From positions 1-23,008 of the IMG/VR virus record IMGVR_UViG_3300025759_000739: a stretch of 23,008 bases of DNA, one strand, 5' to 3'. This document shows, one piece after another, positions 15,732 through 21,682 of this stretch (the first letter of the stretch is position 1; each line of letters opens with the position of its first letter). Source of the stretch: a virus. The notes beneath the pieces are model-generated. The model saw only the letters and a list, made by a program, of their open reading frames with translations, was not told the DNA's origin and did not search any database. The translations under genes and the position numbers were made by a program.

Positions 15732-16135
15732 AATTTGATATTTGGAAGAAAAGCGTAGAAAACATAGAGAAAGAAATGGCATTGAAATATTTTAAGCTAA
15801 GTGAGTTTGAGTCACCCGACTTACCTGGAGTTAATAATATGTGTCCTAAATTCTTGAAAAAATTAGATAAAGCTAGAGCAATAGCTGGTATTCCTTTTTT
15901 CATTACAAGTGGTTATAGAAGTCCACAACATAATTTAGATGTTGGAGGAGTACAAGATTCAGCTCACACATTGATACCTTGCAAAGCAGTAGATATAGCT
16001 TGTGATAATAGCATAAATAGACAAAAGATTATAAGAGCTTTAGCTGAGGTTGGCTTAACAAGGAGGCTTGGCATTGCAAAATCATTTATACATACTGACG
16101 ACTCACAAAAGACTGACGCTATATGGCTATACTAG
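15728..16135 (+). CDS. M15-type peptidase (endolysin)
   Basis: This 135-residue protein is likely the peptidoglycan endopeptidase that lyses the host. Motifs of the M15_3/D,D-carboxypeptidase-like fold are present: FITSGYRSPQHNLDVGG (residues 58-74), SAH with H80, AVDIA with D89, and FIHTDD with H122. Zinc ligands are H80, D89 and H122 by family analogy. The usual spacing S-x-H-x-x-G-x-A-x-D is changed: two extra residues lie between His and Asp, and the Gly is absent (HTLIPCKAVD). There is no signal peptide, so release through the holin coded next door is expected. Met17 is an alternative start. Confidence 0.85.
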   Translation: MKFDIWKKSVENIEKEMALKYFKLSEFESPDLPGVNNMCPKFLKKLDKARAIAGIPFFITSGYRSPQHNLDVGGVQDSAHTLIPCKAVDIACDNSINRQKIIRALAEVGLTRRLGIAKSFIHTDDSQKTDAIWLY

Positions 16136-16506
16136 GAAATATACTTGGCAACTTATTAGGCAAAGCTGATACAATAATTGACGAATGTATCACAAGCACA
16201 GAAGAAAAAATGCAGTTAAAGAACGAACTGCAAAAGATTATCCAAGAGCAAGAGGCTCTAATAGAACAAGAAGTTACAAAACGATGGGAGTCAGATAACT
16301 TACAATCTAGTTGGCTACCAAGAAACATTAGACCATTAGTCTTAGCTTGGCTTGTAGTTTCAACTACTTTGCTTATATTTATAGACGCTGGAGTTATAGA
16401 CTTTATTGTAGAAGATAAATGGGTAGACTTATTACAGATAGTTTTAATAACTTGTATAGGTGCTTATTTTGGTTCTAGAGGATTAGAGAAAATCAAAAAT
16501 AAATGA
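16123..16506 (+). CDS. Holin (GTA_holin_3TM-like)
   Basis: This 127-residue membrane protein should form the lesion that lets the endolysin out. It shows the typical layout of the GTA-type 3TM holin family: a short N-terminal amphipathic helix (AILGNILGNLLGKA), a charged coiled linker (EEKMQLKNELQKIIQEQEAL), the conserved RWESDNLQSSWLPRNIRPLVLAW stretch split between linker and first membrane helix (about 71-90), and a second helix at about 101-118 (LLQIVLITCIGAYFGSRG). The gene overlaps the peptidase gene by 13 bases and the phosphoesterase by 4. Confidence 0.88.
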   Translation: MAILGNILGNLLGKADTIIDECITSTEEKMQLKNELQKIIQEQEALIEQEVTKRWESDNLQSSWLPRNIRPLVLAWLVVSTTLLIFIDAGVIDFIVEDKWVDLLQIVLITCIGAYFGSRGLEKIKNK

Positions 16507-17558
16507 AAGACTTTAAGAGGTATAGACTTAAAGAAGATGAATGGAAATTAGTAGATGAATATAGAAACGACAAAAAAAGACAATCGTTACTAGCTGATGA
16601 GTGTAACGAAGTTGGTATAGATGTCGGCTCTGTTTCTCATTATTGGTATAAGAGCCAAAAGTTTTCAATATTTGCAAAACCTAATGAATATACTAAAGAT
16701 GACTTTTTACAATCTATTGAGGAGCTTATCTCACAATACTCTCCTAAATATCCCTCCATTGATTATCCTACTAGACAAGATGGCCACCTACTTATAATCA
16801 ATCCAGCAGACGTTCACATTGGAAAGTATGCAGATGCTAGTGAAACTGGAGATGAATACAATATAGACATCGCTAAGAACAGAGTTAGAGATGGAGTAAA
16901 AGGTATTCTAAGAAACGCTGAGGGCTATCCTATAGAACGTATTTTGTTTTGTATTGGTAATGATATACTACACACAGACAACATACATAAAACAACTACA
17001 AAAGGAACTGCACAAGATGTAGACGGTAAATGGCATAAACACTTTACAGAGGCTCTAGAGCTTTATGTTGAGGTAGTAGAAATGTTAATGCAGATAGCTC
17101 CAGTCGATTGTGTTCACTCTATGAGTAACCACGACTATATGAGTGGCTTTCATTTAGCACACGCTCTCAAGGCTTGGTATAGAAATACAGAAGCTGTAAG
17201 CGTAGATGCTGAACCAATGCACAGAAAGTATTATAAGTATAAAAATAGTCTAATAGGATTGACTCACGGAGATGGTGCAAAACTGCCCAGTTTACCCTTG
17301 TTAATGGCACAAGAAAAACCTAAGATGTGGGCAGATACTAAGTATCGTTACTGGTATTTACATCATTTACACCACAAACAACGATATAAATTTATGACTA
17401 GCTTTGACAATGTAGGAGTAACAGTAGAGTTTTTACGCTCTCCAAGTGGCTCTGATGCTTGGCACTATCAAAAGGGTTATACTGGTAGTATTAAAGCTGT
17501 TGAAGGATTTATTCATAACGAATTTGGACAAATAGCACACTTAACTCATATTTTTTAA
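16503..17558 (+). CDS. Calcineurin-like metallophosphoesterase (possible DNA nuclease)
   Basis: This 351-residue protein carries the metallophosphatase metal-binding set: D103-V-H105, G-N-D at 152-154, N-H-D at 209-211, T-H255-G-D, and HLHH at 288-291. These match the order D-x-H, GD, GNH(D/E), H, GHxH of the Mre11/SbcD-type superfamily, with variations (GND for GD). Residues 1-55, with HYWYKSQKFSIFAK, are an extra N-terminal module, probably helical and possibly DNA binding. It closes the late gene block, after the holin and before a strong terminator, an odd place for a repair nuclease. A role in DNA end processing or host DNA breakdown is inference. Confidence 0.85.
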   Translation: MKDFKRYRLKEDEWKLVDEYRNDKKRQSLLADECNEVGIDVGSVSHYWYKSQKFSIFAKPNEYTKDDFLQSIEELISQYSPKYPSIDYPTRQDGHLLIINPADVHIGKYADASETGDEYNIDIAKNRVRDGVKGILRNAEGYPIERILFCIGNDILHTDNIHKTTTKGTAQDVDGKWHKHFTEALELYVEVVEMLMQIAPVDCVHSMSNHDYMSGFHLAHALKAWYRNTEAVSVDAEPMHRKYYKYKNSLIGLTHGDGAKLPSLPLLMAQEKPKMWADTKYRYWYLHHLHHKQRYKFMTSFDNVGVTVEFLRSPSGSDAWHYQKGYTGSIKAVEGFIHNEFGQIAHLTHIF

Positions 17559-17651
17559 TATATTTGCAACGTTTTTGGTTAGAAATAATCGTTTTAAGTG
17601 TGATTATTAGTTTGTTTGAGGGGGATATTTTAGCGAATATCCTCTTTTTTT
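17559..17651 (+). ncRNA. Candidate small RNA, or structured 3' leader of the late transcript
   Basis: The block begins with TATATTTG (17559-17566), a perfect -7 element but without a good -33 partner. AATAATC (17584-17590) can pair with GATTATT (17602-17608) to make a first hairpin. The terminator hairpin follows at 17621-17644, then seven Ts. No ORF is present. The result could be an RNA of about 80 nt or simply the 3' end of the late mRNA. Confidence 0.25.
17621..17651 (+). terminator. Intrinsic terminator ending the late region
   Basis: GGGGATATT (17621-17629) pairs with AATATCCTC (17636-17644), nine pairs with one G-U and a six-base loop, followed by seven Ts (17645-17651). It separates the structural/lysis operon from the early control region. 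Confidence 0.9.
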
Positions 17652-17681
17652 ATGCCTATATTTAAAAAACTTTAACATTTT

Positions 17682-17695
17682 TTTACTCTAGTAAA
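17682..17695. promoter_or_regulatory. Perfect inverted repeat, possible operator
   Basis: TTTACT-CT-AGTAAA is a perfect 14-base palindrome about 30 bases upstream of the early promoter's -33 box. It could be a protein-binding site. It is short and AT-rich, so chance is possible. Confidence 0.35.
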
Positions 17696-17708
17696 CTAAA
17701 AAAAATAC

Positions 17709-17727
17709 ACTTTTTTTGTTAAAAAGT
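17709..17727. promoter_or_regulatory. Inverted repeat touching the -33 box, possible operator
   Basis: ACTTTTT (17709-17715) and AAAAAGT (17721-17727) form a perfect seven-base inverted repeat around TTGTT. Its right arm ends on the first T of the -33 TTTG, placing it where a repressor or activator would act. Confidence 0.4.
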
Positions 17728-17758
17728 TTGCACAGTTTAAAAAAGCGTTGTATATTTA
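17727..17758 (+). promoter_or_regulatory. Main early promoter (Bacteroidota type)
   Basis: TTTG (17727-17730) and TATATTTA (17751-17758) are separated by 20 bases; only the last base departs from TAnnTTTG. RNA would start near 17762, giving a leader of about 28 bases, A-rich and without Shine-Dalgarno, before the ATG at 17790. It is the only good promoter in the gap between late and early genes. Confidence 0.75.
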
Positions 17759-17789
17759 CACCATAATTAACAAACTAAAACACAAAACA

Positions 17790-17939
17790 ATGACAACTAC
17801 AAACAAAAACATTACAATCGAAGAAGCAAGAGAGTTACTTAAATCAGTTGGAATGACTTATCCAGGAACTGAACACAATAAAAAAATGATAGCTCAAGCA
17901 GCTAGAGAAATTATAGCTAAATTACACGCAAACAAATAA
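17790..17939 (+). CDS. Small early protein (49 aa), first gene after the early promoter
   Basis: The true start is taken as the ATG at 17790 (MTTTNKNITIEEARELLKS), not the in-frame TTG at 17748, which lies inside the promoter before the expected RNA start. The 49-residue product looks helical (ARELLKSVGMTYPGTEHNKK, then AAREIIAKLHANK). I do not recognise it. It is alone between a strong promoter and a strong terminator, so it should be made in much larger amounts than the downstream early genes. A host-takeover or regulatory role would fit but is not shown. Confidence 0.75.
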   Translation: MTTTNKNITIEEARELLKSVGMTYPGTEHNKKMIAQAAREIIAKLHANK

Positions 17940-17946
17940 TAACAAT

Positions 17947-17969
17947 GGGGAGAGCAATCTCCCCTTTTT
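17947..17969 (+). terminator. Intrinsic terminator/attenuator after the first early gene
   Basis: GGGGAGA (17947-17953) pairs perfectly with TCTCCCC (17958-17964) across a GCAA (GNRA) tetraloop, followed by five Ts. The next gene starts 14 bases later without a promoter, so downstream early genes probably depend on read-through. Confidence 0.85.
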
Positions 17970-17982
17970 AAAACAACTAACA

Positions 17983-18213
17983 ATGCAAGATTTACACAAA
18001 CCAACTTACTTAGATGCTAAAATGGAATTAGGTACACAAGTACAATTTTTTAGCTTTACACTAACTCAATTATGCTCTTATTTAATGGTTTTAGCGTTTC
18101 TAACGCTTCTTCTATTAAATTTGATACCAACATACTACACAGAGGTATTAAGCCTTTATAGTGGCTCTTTTATCACTATGGTAGTTTTTTACATTAAATA
18201 CGGAACTAATTAA
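17983..18213 (+). CDS. Small two-helix membrane protein
   Basis: This 76-residue protein has two hydrophobic segments: about 29-48 (QLCSYLMVLAFLTLLLLNLI) and about 54-71 (EVLSLYSGSFITMVVFYI), with a short loop. It has a soluble N-terminus of about 25 residues. The leader AACAACTAACA before the ATG is A-rich. Its early position suggests a host-membrane role such as exclusion or takeover, rather than lysis; this is a guess from context. No family is recognised. Confidence 0.7.
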   Translation: MQDLHKPTYLDAKMELGTQVQFFSFTLTQLCSYLMVLAFLTLLLLNLIPTYYTEVLSLYSGSFITMVVFYIKYGTN

Positions 18214-18227
18214 AATCAATAAATATT

Positions 18228-18695
18228 ATGGAAAAAGTAGTAAAATCAGTAAAACAAGTAGGAGATTTTGAATCTCAATACGGACACTTTTATAAGTGGC
18301 TATTAGAGTTTGAAGATGGATTTAAGGGCGAGTACCTATCCAAGACAGAAACTCAAAACAAATTCATTGAAGGTCAGACAGCTTCAATAGAAGTAACTAC
18401 AAGAGAGTACAACGGTACTACAATCAATAAGATTAAACCAGCTTCTACTTTTCAAGGTGGAGGATTAAAAGCTAATACTAGCAGTAAAATGACTAAAGAA
18501 GAATGGAACGCTAAAGACAAAAAGAAAGAGATTGCAATAGCAAAACAAGTATCTCTCAAATGCGCTATAGATTATTGTATAGCTAATGATGGAGGACCAG
18601 CAGAGATTATTGAGATTGCTGATACTTTCACAGAATGGATTATAAACGATGTTAAACCAAAATCAACAAACAATGGCACAGACTTACCTTTTTAG
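18228..18695 (+). CDS. SSB-like protein with DLPF C-terminal tail
   Basis: This 155-residue protein reads like an OB-fold single-strand binding protein. Residues 1-75 have alternating strands (VKSVKQVGDFESQYG, YKWLLEFEDGFKGEYL, GQTASIEVTTREYNG). A flexible Gly/Ser region follows, then a helical section (EIAIAKQVSLKCAIDYC, AEIIEIADTFTEWI). The last residues, NNGTDLPF, copy the SSB C-terminal peptide (D-h-P-F) through which SSBs recruit repair and replication partners. It lacks the strong acidic run of E. coli SSB. Head position in the replication block supports the role. Binding to ssDNA is inferred. Confidence 0.65.
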   Translation: MEKVVKSVKQVGDFESQYGHFYKWLLEFEDGFKGEYLSKTETQNKFIEGQTASIEVTTREYNGTTINKIKPASTFQGGGLKANTSSKMTKEEWNAKDKKKEIAIAKQVSLKCAIDYCIANDGGPAEIIEIADTFTEWIINDVKPKSTNNGTDLPF

Positions 18696-18969
18696 TAAAC
18701 AATCACGTGACGAAGTATATGACCACGATACTAGCTACTGCTTTAGATTAAGACGTGGCAAAGGTTGGTTACACTTAAACAAGAAAGCTACAGAGCTTAT
18801 AGAACACGATGACCACTTTGAACTTAGACTAGCAGATTGGTATATTAATGTTGGAGATAAATATATCTCTGAAACAATTATAAGACAAGAGCAATGTCAA
18901 GAGCTTCAAGAATGGTTTTTAAAACAAAAAGAATATGAAAAAGAAAGAGCGAGTAGACAAGATACTTAA
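18673..18969 (+). CDS. Hypothetical early protein (98 aa)
   Basis: I chose ATG 18673, with A-rich leader AATCAACAAACA, giving MAQTYLFSKQSRDEVYDHD; an upstream in-frame ATG at 18649 would add eight residues. The protein is charged and soluble (CFRLRRGKGWLHLNKKATEL, HFELRLADWYINVGDKY), ending in a helical Glu/Lys/Gln-rich tail. The first codons overlap the last 23 bases of the SSB-like gene, so the DLPF tail and this N-terminus share DNA. No family is recognised. Confidence 0.7.
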   Translation: MAQTYLFSKQSRDEVYDHDTSYCFRLRRGKGWLHLNKKATELIEHDDHFELRLADWYINVGDKYISETIIRQEQCQELQEWFLKQKEYEKERASRQDT

Positions 18970-19123
18970 AGAATCTCATCTTATAATAAATTCTGCTACT
19001 GGAACTGACATCAGTAAGACGTGCAGAGAGAACGCTAGGAGAGAATCTAGGAAAGTACTTAGGAAGCTAAAAGACATAGCTCCAGAGATTTATGAACGAG
19101 TAAAACCAGAATTTGATGGATAA
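18935..19123 (+). CDS. Small basic hypothetical protein (62 aa)
   Basis: This 62-residue helical protein is rich in Lys, Arg and Glu (KKKERVDKILKESHLIINS, ENARRESRKVLRKLKDIA). It overlaps the preceding gene by 35 bases and the DnaA-like gene by 8, fitting the dense overlap style of this block. No family is recognised. The basic central helix would be compatible with nucleic acid contact. Confidence 0.65.
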   Translation: MKKKERVDKILKESHLIINSATGTDISKTCRENARRESRKVLRKLKDIAPEIYERVKPEFDG

Positions 19124-19547
19124 ATTAGATAGAATAGTAGAGACAGCTTGTTACATTGGTAACATATCCACAAAAGATTTTAAAAGTAGGTCAAGAGAAC
19201 GACATATAGTAGATATTAAGCGTATGACATACGCCATAGCTAGAGATGTTCTTAGAATGCCTTATCTGCACATTGCAAAGTATTTTAAAGTAAATCACGC
19301 TACTGTAATGCACCACTATAAACTGAATATGCAGTTAGTTGATACAGATACTTATTACTTTAAAAAATATAATACTATATTGCAGATGGTAAAAAGTGAC
19401 TTAAATGTAGTTGAGGTAGAAGAACTTATGGAAGTCATACAACGATTACAAGCTAATAAAGAATCACAACTAGAATTAAAAGAAAAATTAACCAAATTTT
19501 ATAACAAAGATGAAAACGAAATTATCACAGAAGGACAAGGTGCTTAG
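19116..19547 (+). CDS. Stand-alone DnaA domain IV-like DNA-binding protein
   Basis: This 143-residue protein (ATG 19116; an in-frame TTG lies at 19113) carries a DnaA C-terminal domain. Residues 25-70 contain RSRERHIVDIKRMTYAIARD, then VLRMPYLHIAKYFKVNHATV and MHHY. These correspond to DnaA's R-x-R-x-x-V-x-x-R-x-x-A-M-Y-h, L-x-x-I-x-x-x-F-x-x-x-(D/N)H-(T/A)-T-V-h-x-(A/H) signature that reads the DnaA box. No AAA+ domain precedes it. Residues 85-140 form a likely coiled coil (VEVEELMEVIQRLQANKES, QLELKEKLTKF). It may mark an origin, recruit replication proteins or compete with host DnaA; these are inferences. Confidence 0.8.
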   Translation: MDKLDRIVETACYIGNISTKDFKSRSRERHIVDIKRMTYAIARDVLRMPYLHIAKYFKVNHATVMHHYKLNMQLVDTDTYYFKKYNTILQMVKSDLNVVEVEELMEVIQRLQANKESQLELKEKLTKFYNKDENEIITEGQGA

Positions 19548-19740
19548 ACATCTTAAAGAGATTGGACCAATAACTCCAGTACAAGCATTTTTTGACTATA
19601 GCATTATGCGATTAGCTGCTGTAGTATTTATTCTAAAAGATGAGGGATATAACATTTCTACTACTATTCTCAAGTCAGAGAATAAGTTTGGAGAGCCAGT
19701 TAGTTACGCTCAATATAAAATAGAAAATGAAGCGAATTAG
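19510..19740 (+). CDS. Winged-helix protein (HTH_39-like)
   Basis: This 76-residue protein fits the small phage helix-turn-helix family: KLSQKDKVLRHLKEIGPITP, then QAFFDYSIMRLAAVVFILKD as helix-turn-helix, and a wing with GYNISTTILKSENKFGEPVS before YAQYKI. Such proteins are common in early regions of phages of Gram-positive and Bacteroidota hosts, and their targets are mostly unknown. It overlaps the DnaA-like gene by 38 bases and the next gene by 14. It is the only small dedicated regulator candidate in the window. Confidence 0.8.
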   Translation: MKTKLSQKDKVLRHLKEIGPITPVQAFFDYSIMRLAAVVFILKDEGYNISTTILKSENKFGEPVSYAQYKIENEAN

Positions 19741-20431
19741 AGTAGAGAAGTCTAAGAACTTTACCACAATCAACAATGAGTTTATCTTTAATAAGAACTT
19801 GTCGTTAAAAGCTAAGGGGTTGCTATGCCATCTCTTGGCTTTGCCTAACGACTGGAAGCTCTACGTTGAGGAGGTTGAGAAATGGAGTACAGATGGCAAG
19901 TCTGCTATCTACTCAGCCTTTAAAGAGCTGACATCTAATGGCTATATGAAACGAGAGCAAATAAGAGATAAAGGTAAGATAGTTAGCTGGGATTATATAG
20001 TCTTTGAAAAACCACATACCGATTTTCAAGAAATAGAAAATCAAGATGTAGAAATTCTAGATGTTGAAAATCGACCACTACTAAATACTAATAATACTAA
20101 ATACTTAAATAAACTAAATACTGATAATACTAAAACAGAAAGGGATTATCCTTTTGAATTGAATTTAGAGGCTTGGAATTTATGGAAAGAATTTAGGAAA
20201 GAACAATTTAGAACTACCTACAAACCATTAGGAGAGGCTGCTGCCATTTCTAAGCTATTAAGAATCTCCAACAACAACAAAGAACACCAGGCGCAAATTA
20301 TCCAGCAGTCTATAGAGAATGGCTGGAAAGGATTGTTTGAGCTTAAAACAGAAAAACAAACTAAAGTCCAAAAGATACTTAGCAACTATCACAAAGGACT
20401 AGAAATGATAAACAAAGAATACAATGACTAA
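19727..20431 (+). CDS. Replisome-organizer-like replication initiator with N-terminal HTH
   Basis: The 234-residue protein has two parts. Residues 1-97 are a winged helix of the replication-protein type (NFTTINNEFIFNKNLSLKAK, then GLLCHLLALPNDWKL, EKWSTDGKSAIYSAFKELTS, NGYMKREQ). Residues 145-210 are a helical domain typical of phage helicase-recruiting proteins (AWNLWKEFRKEQF, AAAISKLLRI, IIQQSIENGWKGLFEL). Between them is a Asn/Thr-rich linker (about 116-137) whose DNA contains direct repeats at 20080-20136, as in the lambda O gene. It probably binds the phage origin and loads host helicase. The role is inferred from layout and motifs. Confidence 0.8.
   Translation: MKRIRVEKSKNFTTINNEFIFNKNLSLKAKGLLCHLLALPNDWKLYVEEVEKWSTDGKSAIYSAFKELTSNGYMKREQIRDKGKIVSWDYIVFEKPHTDFQEIENQDVEILDVENRPLLNTNNTKYLNKLNTDNTKTERDYPFELNLEAWNLWKEFRKEQFRTTYKPLGEAAAISKLLRISNNNKEHQAQIIQQSIENGWKGLFELKTEKQTKVQKILSNYHKGLEMINKEYND
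20080..20136 (+). repeat. Iteron-like direct repeats inside the initiator gene (candidate origin)
   Basis: ACTAAATACT occurs three times exactly, at 20080-20089, 20096-20105 and 20113-20122, 16 and 17 bases apart. ATAATACTAAA occurs twice, at 20091-20101 and 20124-20134. They lie in the linker of the replication initiator gene, the same arrangement as the lambda origin iterons within gene O. The repeats also encode a low-complexity Asn/Thr linker, which is the main alternative explanation. Confidence 0.55.
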
Positions 20432-20672
20432 AGAACAAACAGCAGAACTGAATCTATTGATAGCTACGTTTAGGTGCTTTAATGAGCAACTATACAACTT
20501 AAAAGGCGCACACGCTGGAATAGTAAAGCTAAAGTTTAACAGACTTTTAAAAGTAGCTGCACAATATGAGAGAGAGATACTACAATGGACAGAAAGTAGT
20601 AAGGAACTAGAGCTGATATATGACAGCCTTATGGAAGTATTAATAGAAGTAAAAAAACAAGTTAATGATTGA
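20424..20672 (+). CDS. Hypothetical helical protein (82 aa)
   Basis: The protein is almost entirely helical by appearance (TAELNLLIATFRCFNEQLYN, GIVKLKFNRLLKVAAQYERE, LELIYDSLMEVLIEVKKQV). There is no membrane segment and no recognised domain. It overlaps the initiator gene by 8 bases and the next small gene by 8, so it is part of the replication operon. An accessory role in replication is possible by position only. Confidence 0.7.
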   Translation: MTKEQTAELNLLIATFRCFNEQLYNLKGAHAGIVKLKFNRLLKVAAQYEREILQWTESSKELELIYDSLMEVLIEVKKQVND

Positions 20673-20832
20673 TTACTTAGATATAAAAGAGCGCAAAGAC
20701 GTTACTATAAAAAAGATGTTTGAGATTTACAAGACTGACAATAAATACAGAAACAGAATAACTTGGGATGCACATTATTTAATAACTGGGTGGAAACACA
20801 TACAACAAACTAAAGATGAAAGACAAAAGTAA
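20665..20832 (+). CDS. Small hypothetical protein (55 aa)
   Basis: ATG at 20665 opens a 55-residue frame to TAA at 20832, filling the 140-base space between two larger genes and overlapping both (8 and 17 bases). The sequence (MIDYLDIKERKDVTIKKMFE, then NRITWDAHYLITGWKHIQQ) looks like a compact folded helix-rich protein. No family is recognised. Support is the tight overlap pattern and absence of any other use of this DNA. Confidence 0.6.
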   Translation: MIDYLDIKERKDVTIKKMFEIYKTDNKYRNRITWDAHYLITGWKHIQQTKDERQK

Positions 20833-21238
20833 ACAAGTGTGGTATTTATACGCACACAACATTAAAGAACTAAAAAGACAATGCTATGACGTTATATCTA
20901 CGCTTTATGTTCAGCTAGGACAAGCTCCAGAAGCTGAGATAATAGTACAGATGACTAATTTATTCTGCAACGATTTAGCTACTAACTATGGCTCAATGGA
21001 ATTAGAGGAGGTAAGATTTGCATTAAATAAACACATAAGAGAAAACGATGGACCACACTTTGTAAACGTACCAATGTGGAACGAGGCTCTCAGAAGTTAC
21101 AAGATGTCTAAAGCATTAAAAAGACAGACTAATCAAATAGACCAATATGAACTCTATAAAAAGCGTGTTGAATCATTTAGTAAGGCAATAGATAAAAGAG
21201 AGATAAAAAAGATAGGCAATGCCCACAACAATAAGTAA
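20816..21238 (+). CDS. Conserved-type replication-region protein (140 aa), function unknown
   Basis: The middle (residues 32-96) has a pattern seen in phage and plasmid replication-region proteins of the Bacteroidota: APEAEIIVQMTNLFCNDLAT, then Y-x-x-x-x-LEEVRFAL, then a H-I-R-E-N-D-G segment, and NVPMWNEALRSYKM. The basic C-terminus (MSKALKRQTNQ, KRVESFSKAIDKREIKKIG) follows. It sits between the initiator and NinG. A helicase-loader or accessory role is possible; I cannot name a family with confidence. It overlaps the NinG gene by 20 bases. Confidence 0.7.
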   Translation: MKDKSKQVWYLYAHNIKELKRQCYDVISTLYVQLGQAPEAEIIVQMTNLFCNDLATNYGSMELEEVRFALNKHIRENDGPHFVNVPMWNEALRSYKMSKALKRQTNQIDQYELYKKRVESFSKAIDKREIKKIGNAHNNK

Positions 21239-21614
21239 ACTTAAGAAAAAGCTAGATAAAGTATTTAGCGAGTACATTAGAAAGCGTGACAGCGATTATA
21301 AAGGCAATTGCAAGTGTATTAGTTGTGGTAAAGAATATCCAGCTTTTGGAGGTAGGATACACGCTGGGCATCTATTCAGCAGACGTTACCTCAGTATTCG
21401 ATACTCAGAACAAAATGTTAATAGCCAGTGTAGTTATTGTAATACTTTTTTAAACGGAAACCAAATAAAAGCAGCAAGAGGAGTAGAAAATAAATGGGGT
21501 AAGGGTACAGTCGATGAGTTAGAAAGTAGAATGCATATAGTAGTAAAATTAACAAGAGCTGATTATGAAGAAGCAATCGAAAATTATAAACAAAAGATTA
21601 GAGAGCTGGATTAA
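21219..21614 (+). CDS. ninG: NinG-like recombination protein (Rap)
   Basis: This 131-residue protein matches lambda NinG/Rap, a structure-specific endonuclease that acts on recombination intermediates. Its zinc/HNH-like core is visible: CKCISCGK (C31, C33, C36), GGRIHAGHLFSRRYLSIRY (H48, H51), and NVNSQCSYCNTFLNGNQI (C71, C74). It is shorter than lambda NinG (about 204 aa), mainly by a reduced N-terminus. It starts SKLKKKLDKVFSEYIRKRDS, a typical beginning. Its product probably works with the phage SSB-like protein on DNA ends. Confidence 0.88.
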   Translation: MPTTISKLKKKLDKVFSEYIRKRDSDYKGNCKCISCGKEYPAFGGRIHAGHLFSRRYLSIRYSEQNVNSQCSYCNTFLNGNQIKAARGVENKWGKGTVDELESRMHIVVKLTRADYEEAIENYKQKIRELD

Positions 21615-21647
21615 CAATCGATTGTTTAAAACTTTAGACCCAAAAGA

Positions 21648-21677
21648 TTGGGAAATTGAATCTATTTTATATATTTA
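21648..21677 (+). promoter_or_regulatory. Second early promoter (Bacteroidota type)
   Basis: TTG (21648-21650) and TATATTTA (21670-21677) are separated by 19 bases; the -7 octamer is identical to that of the main early promoter and both are followed by C. It lies in the gap after ninG. RNA would start within a few bases of the ATG at 21683, giving an almost leaderless transcript. Confidence 0.6.
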
Positions 21678-21682
21678 CAACA

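Noticed and set aside
17748-17789. TTG-start extension of the 49-aa early protein
   Set aside because: The extension is encoded by the -7 promoter box and leader; RNA should start after it.
17559-17789. CRISPR array, tRNA or integrase attachment site in the largest gap
   Set aside because: No regularly spaced repeats, no cloverleaf and no integrase gene in the window; the gap is explained by a terminator and promoter.
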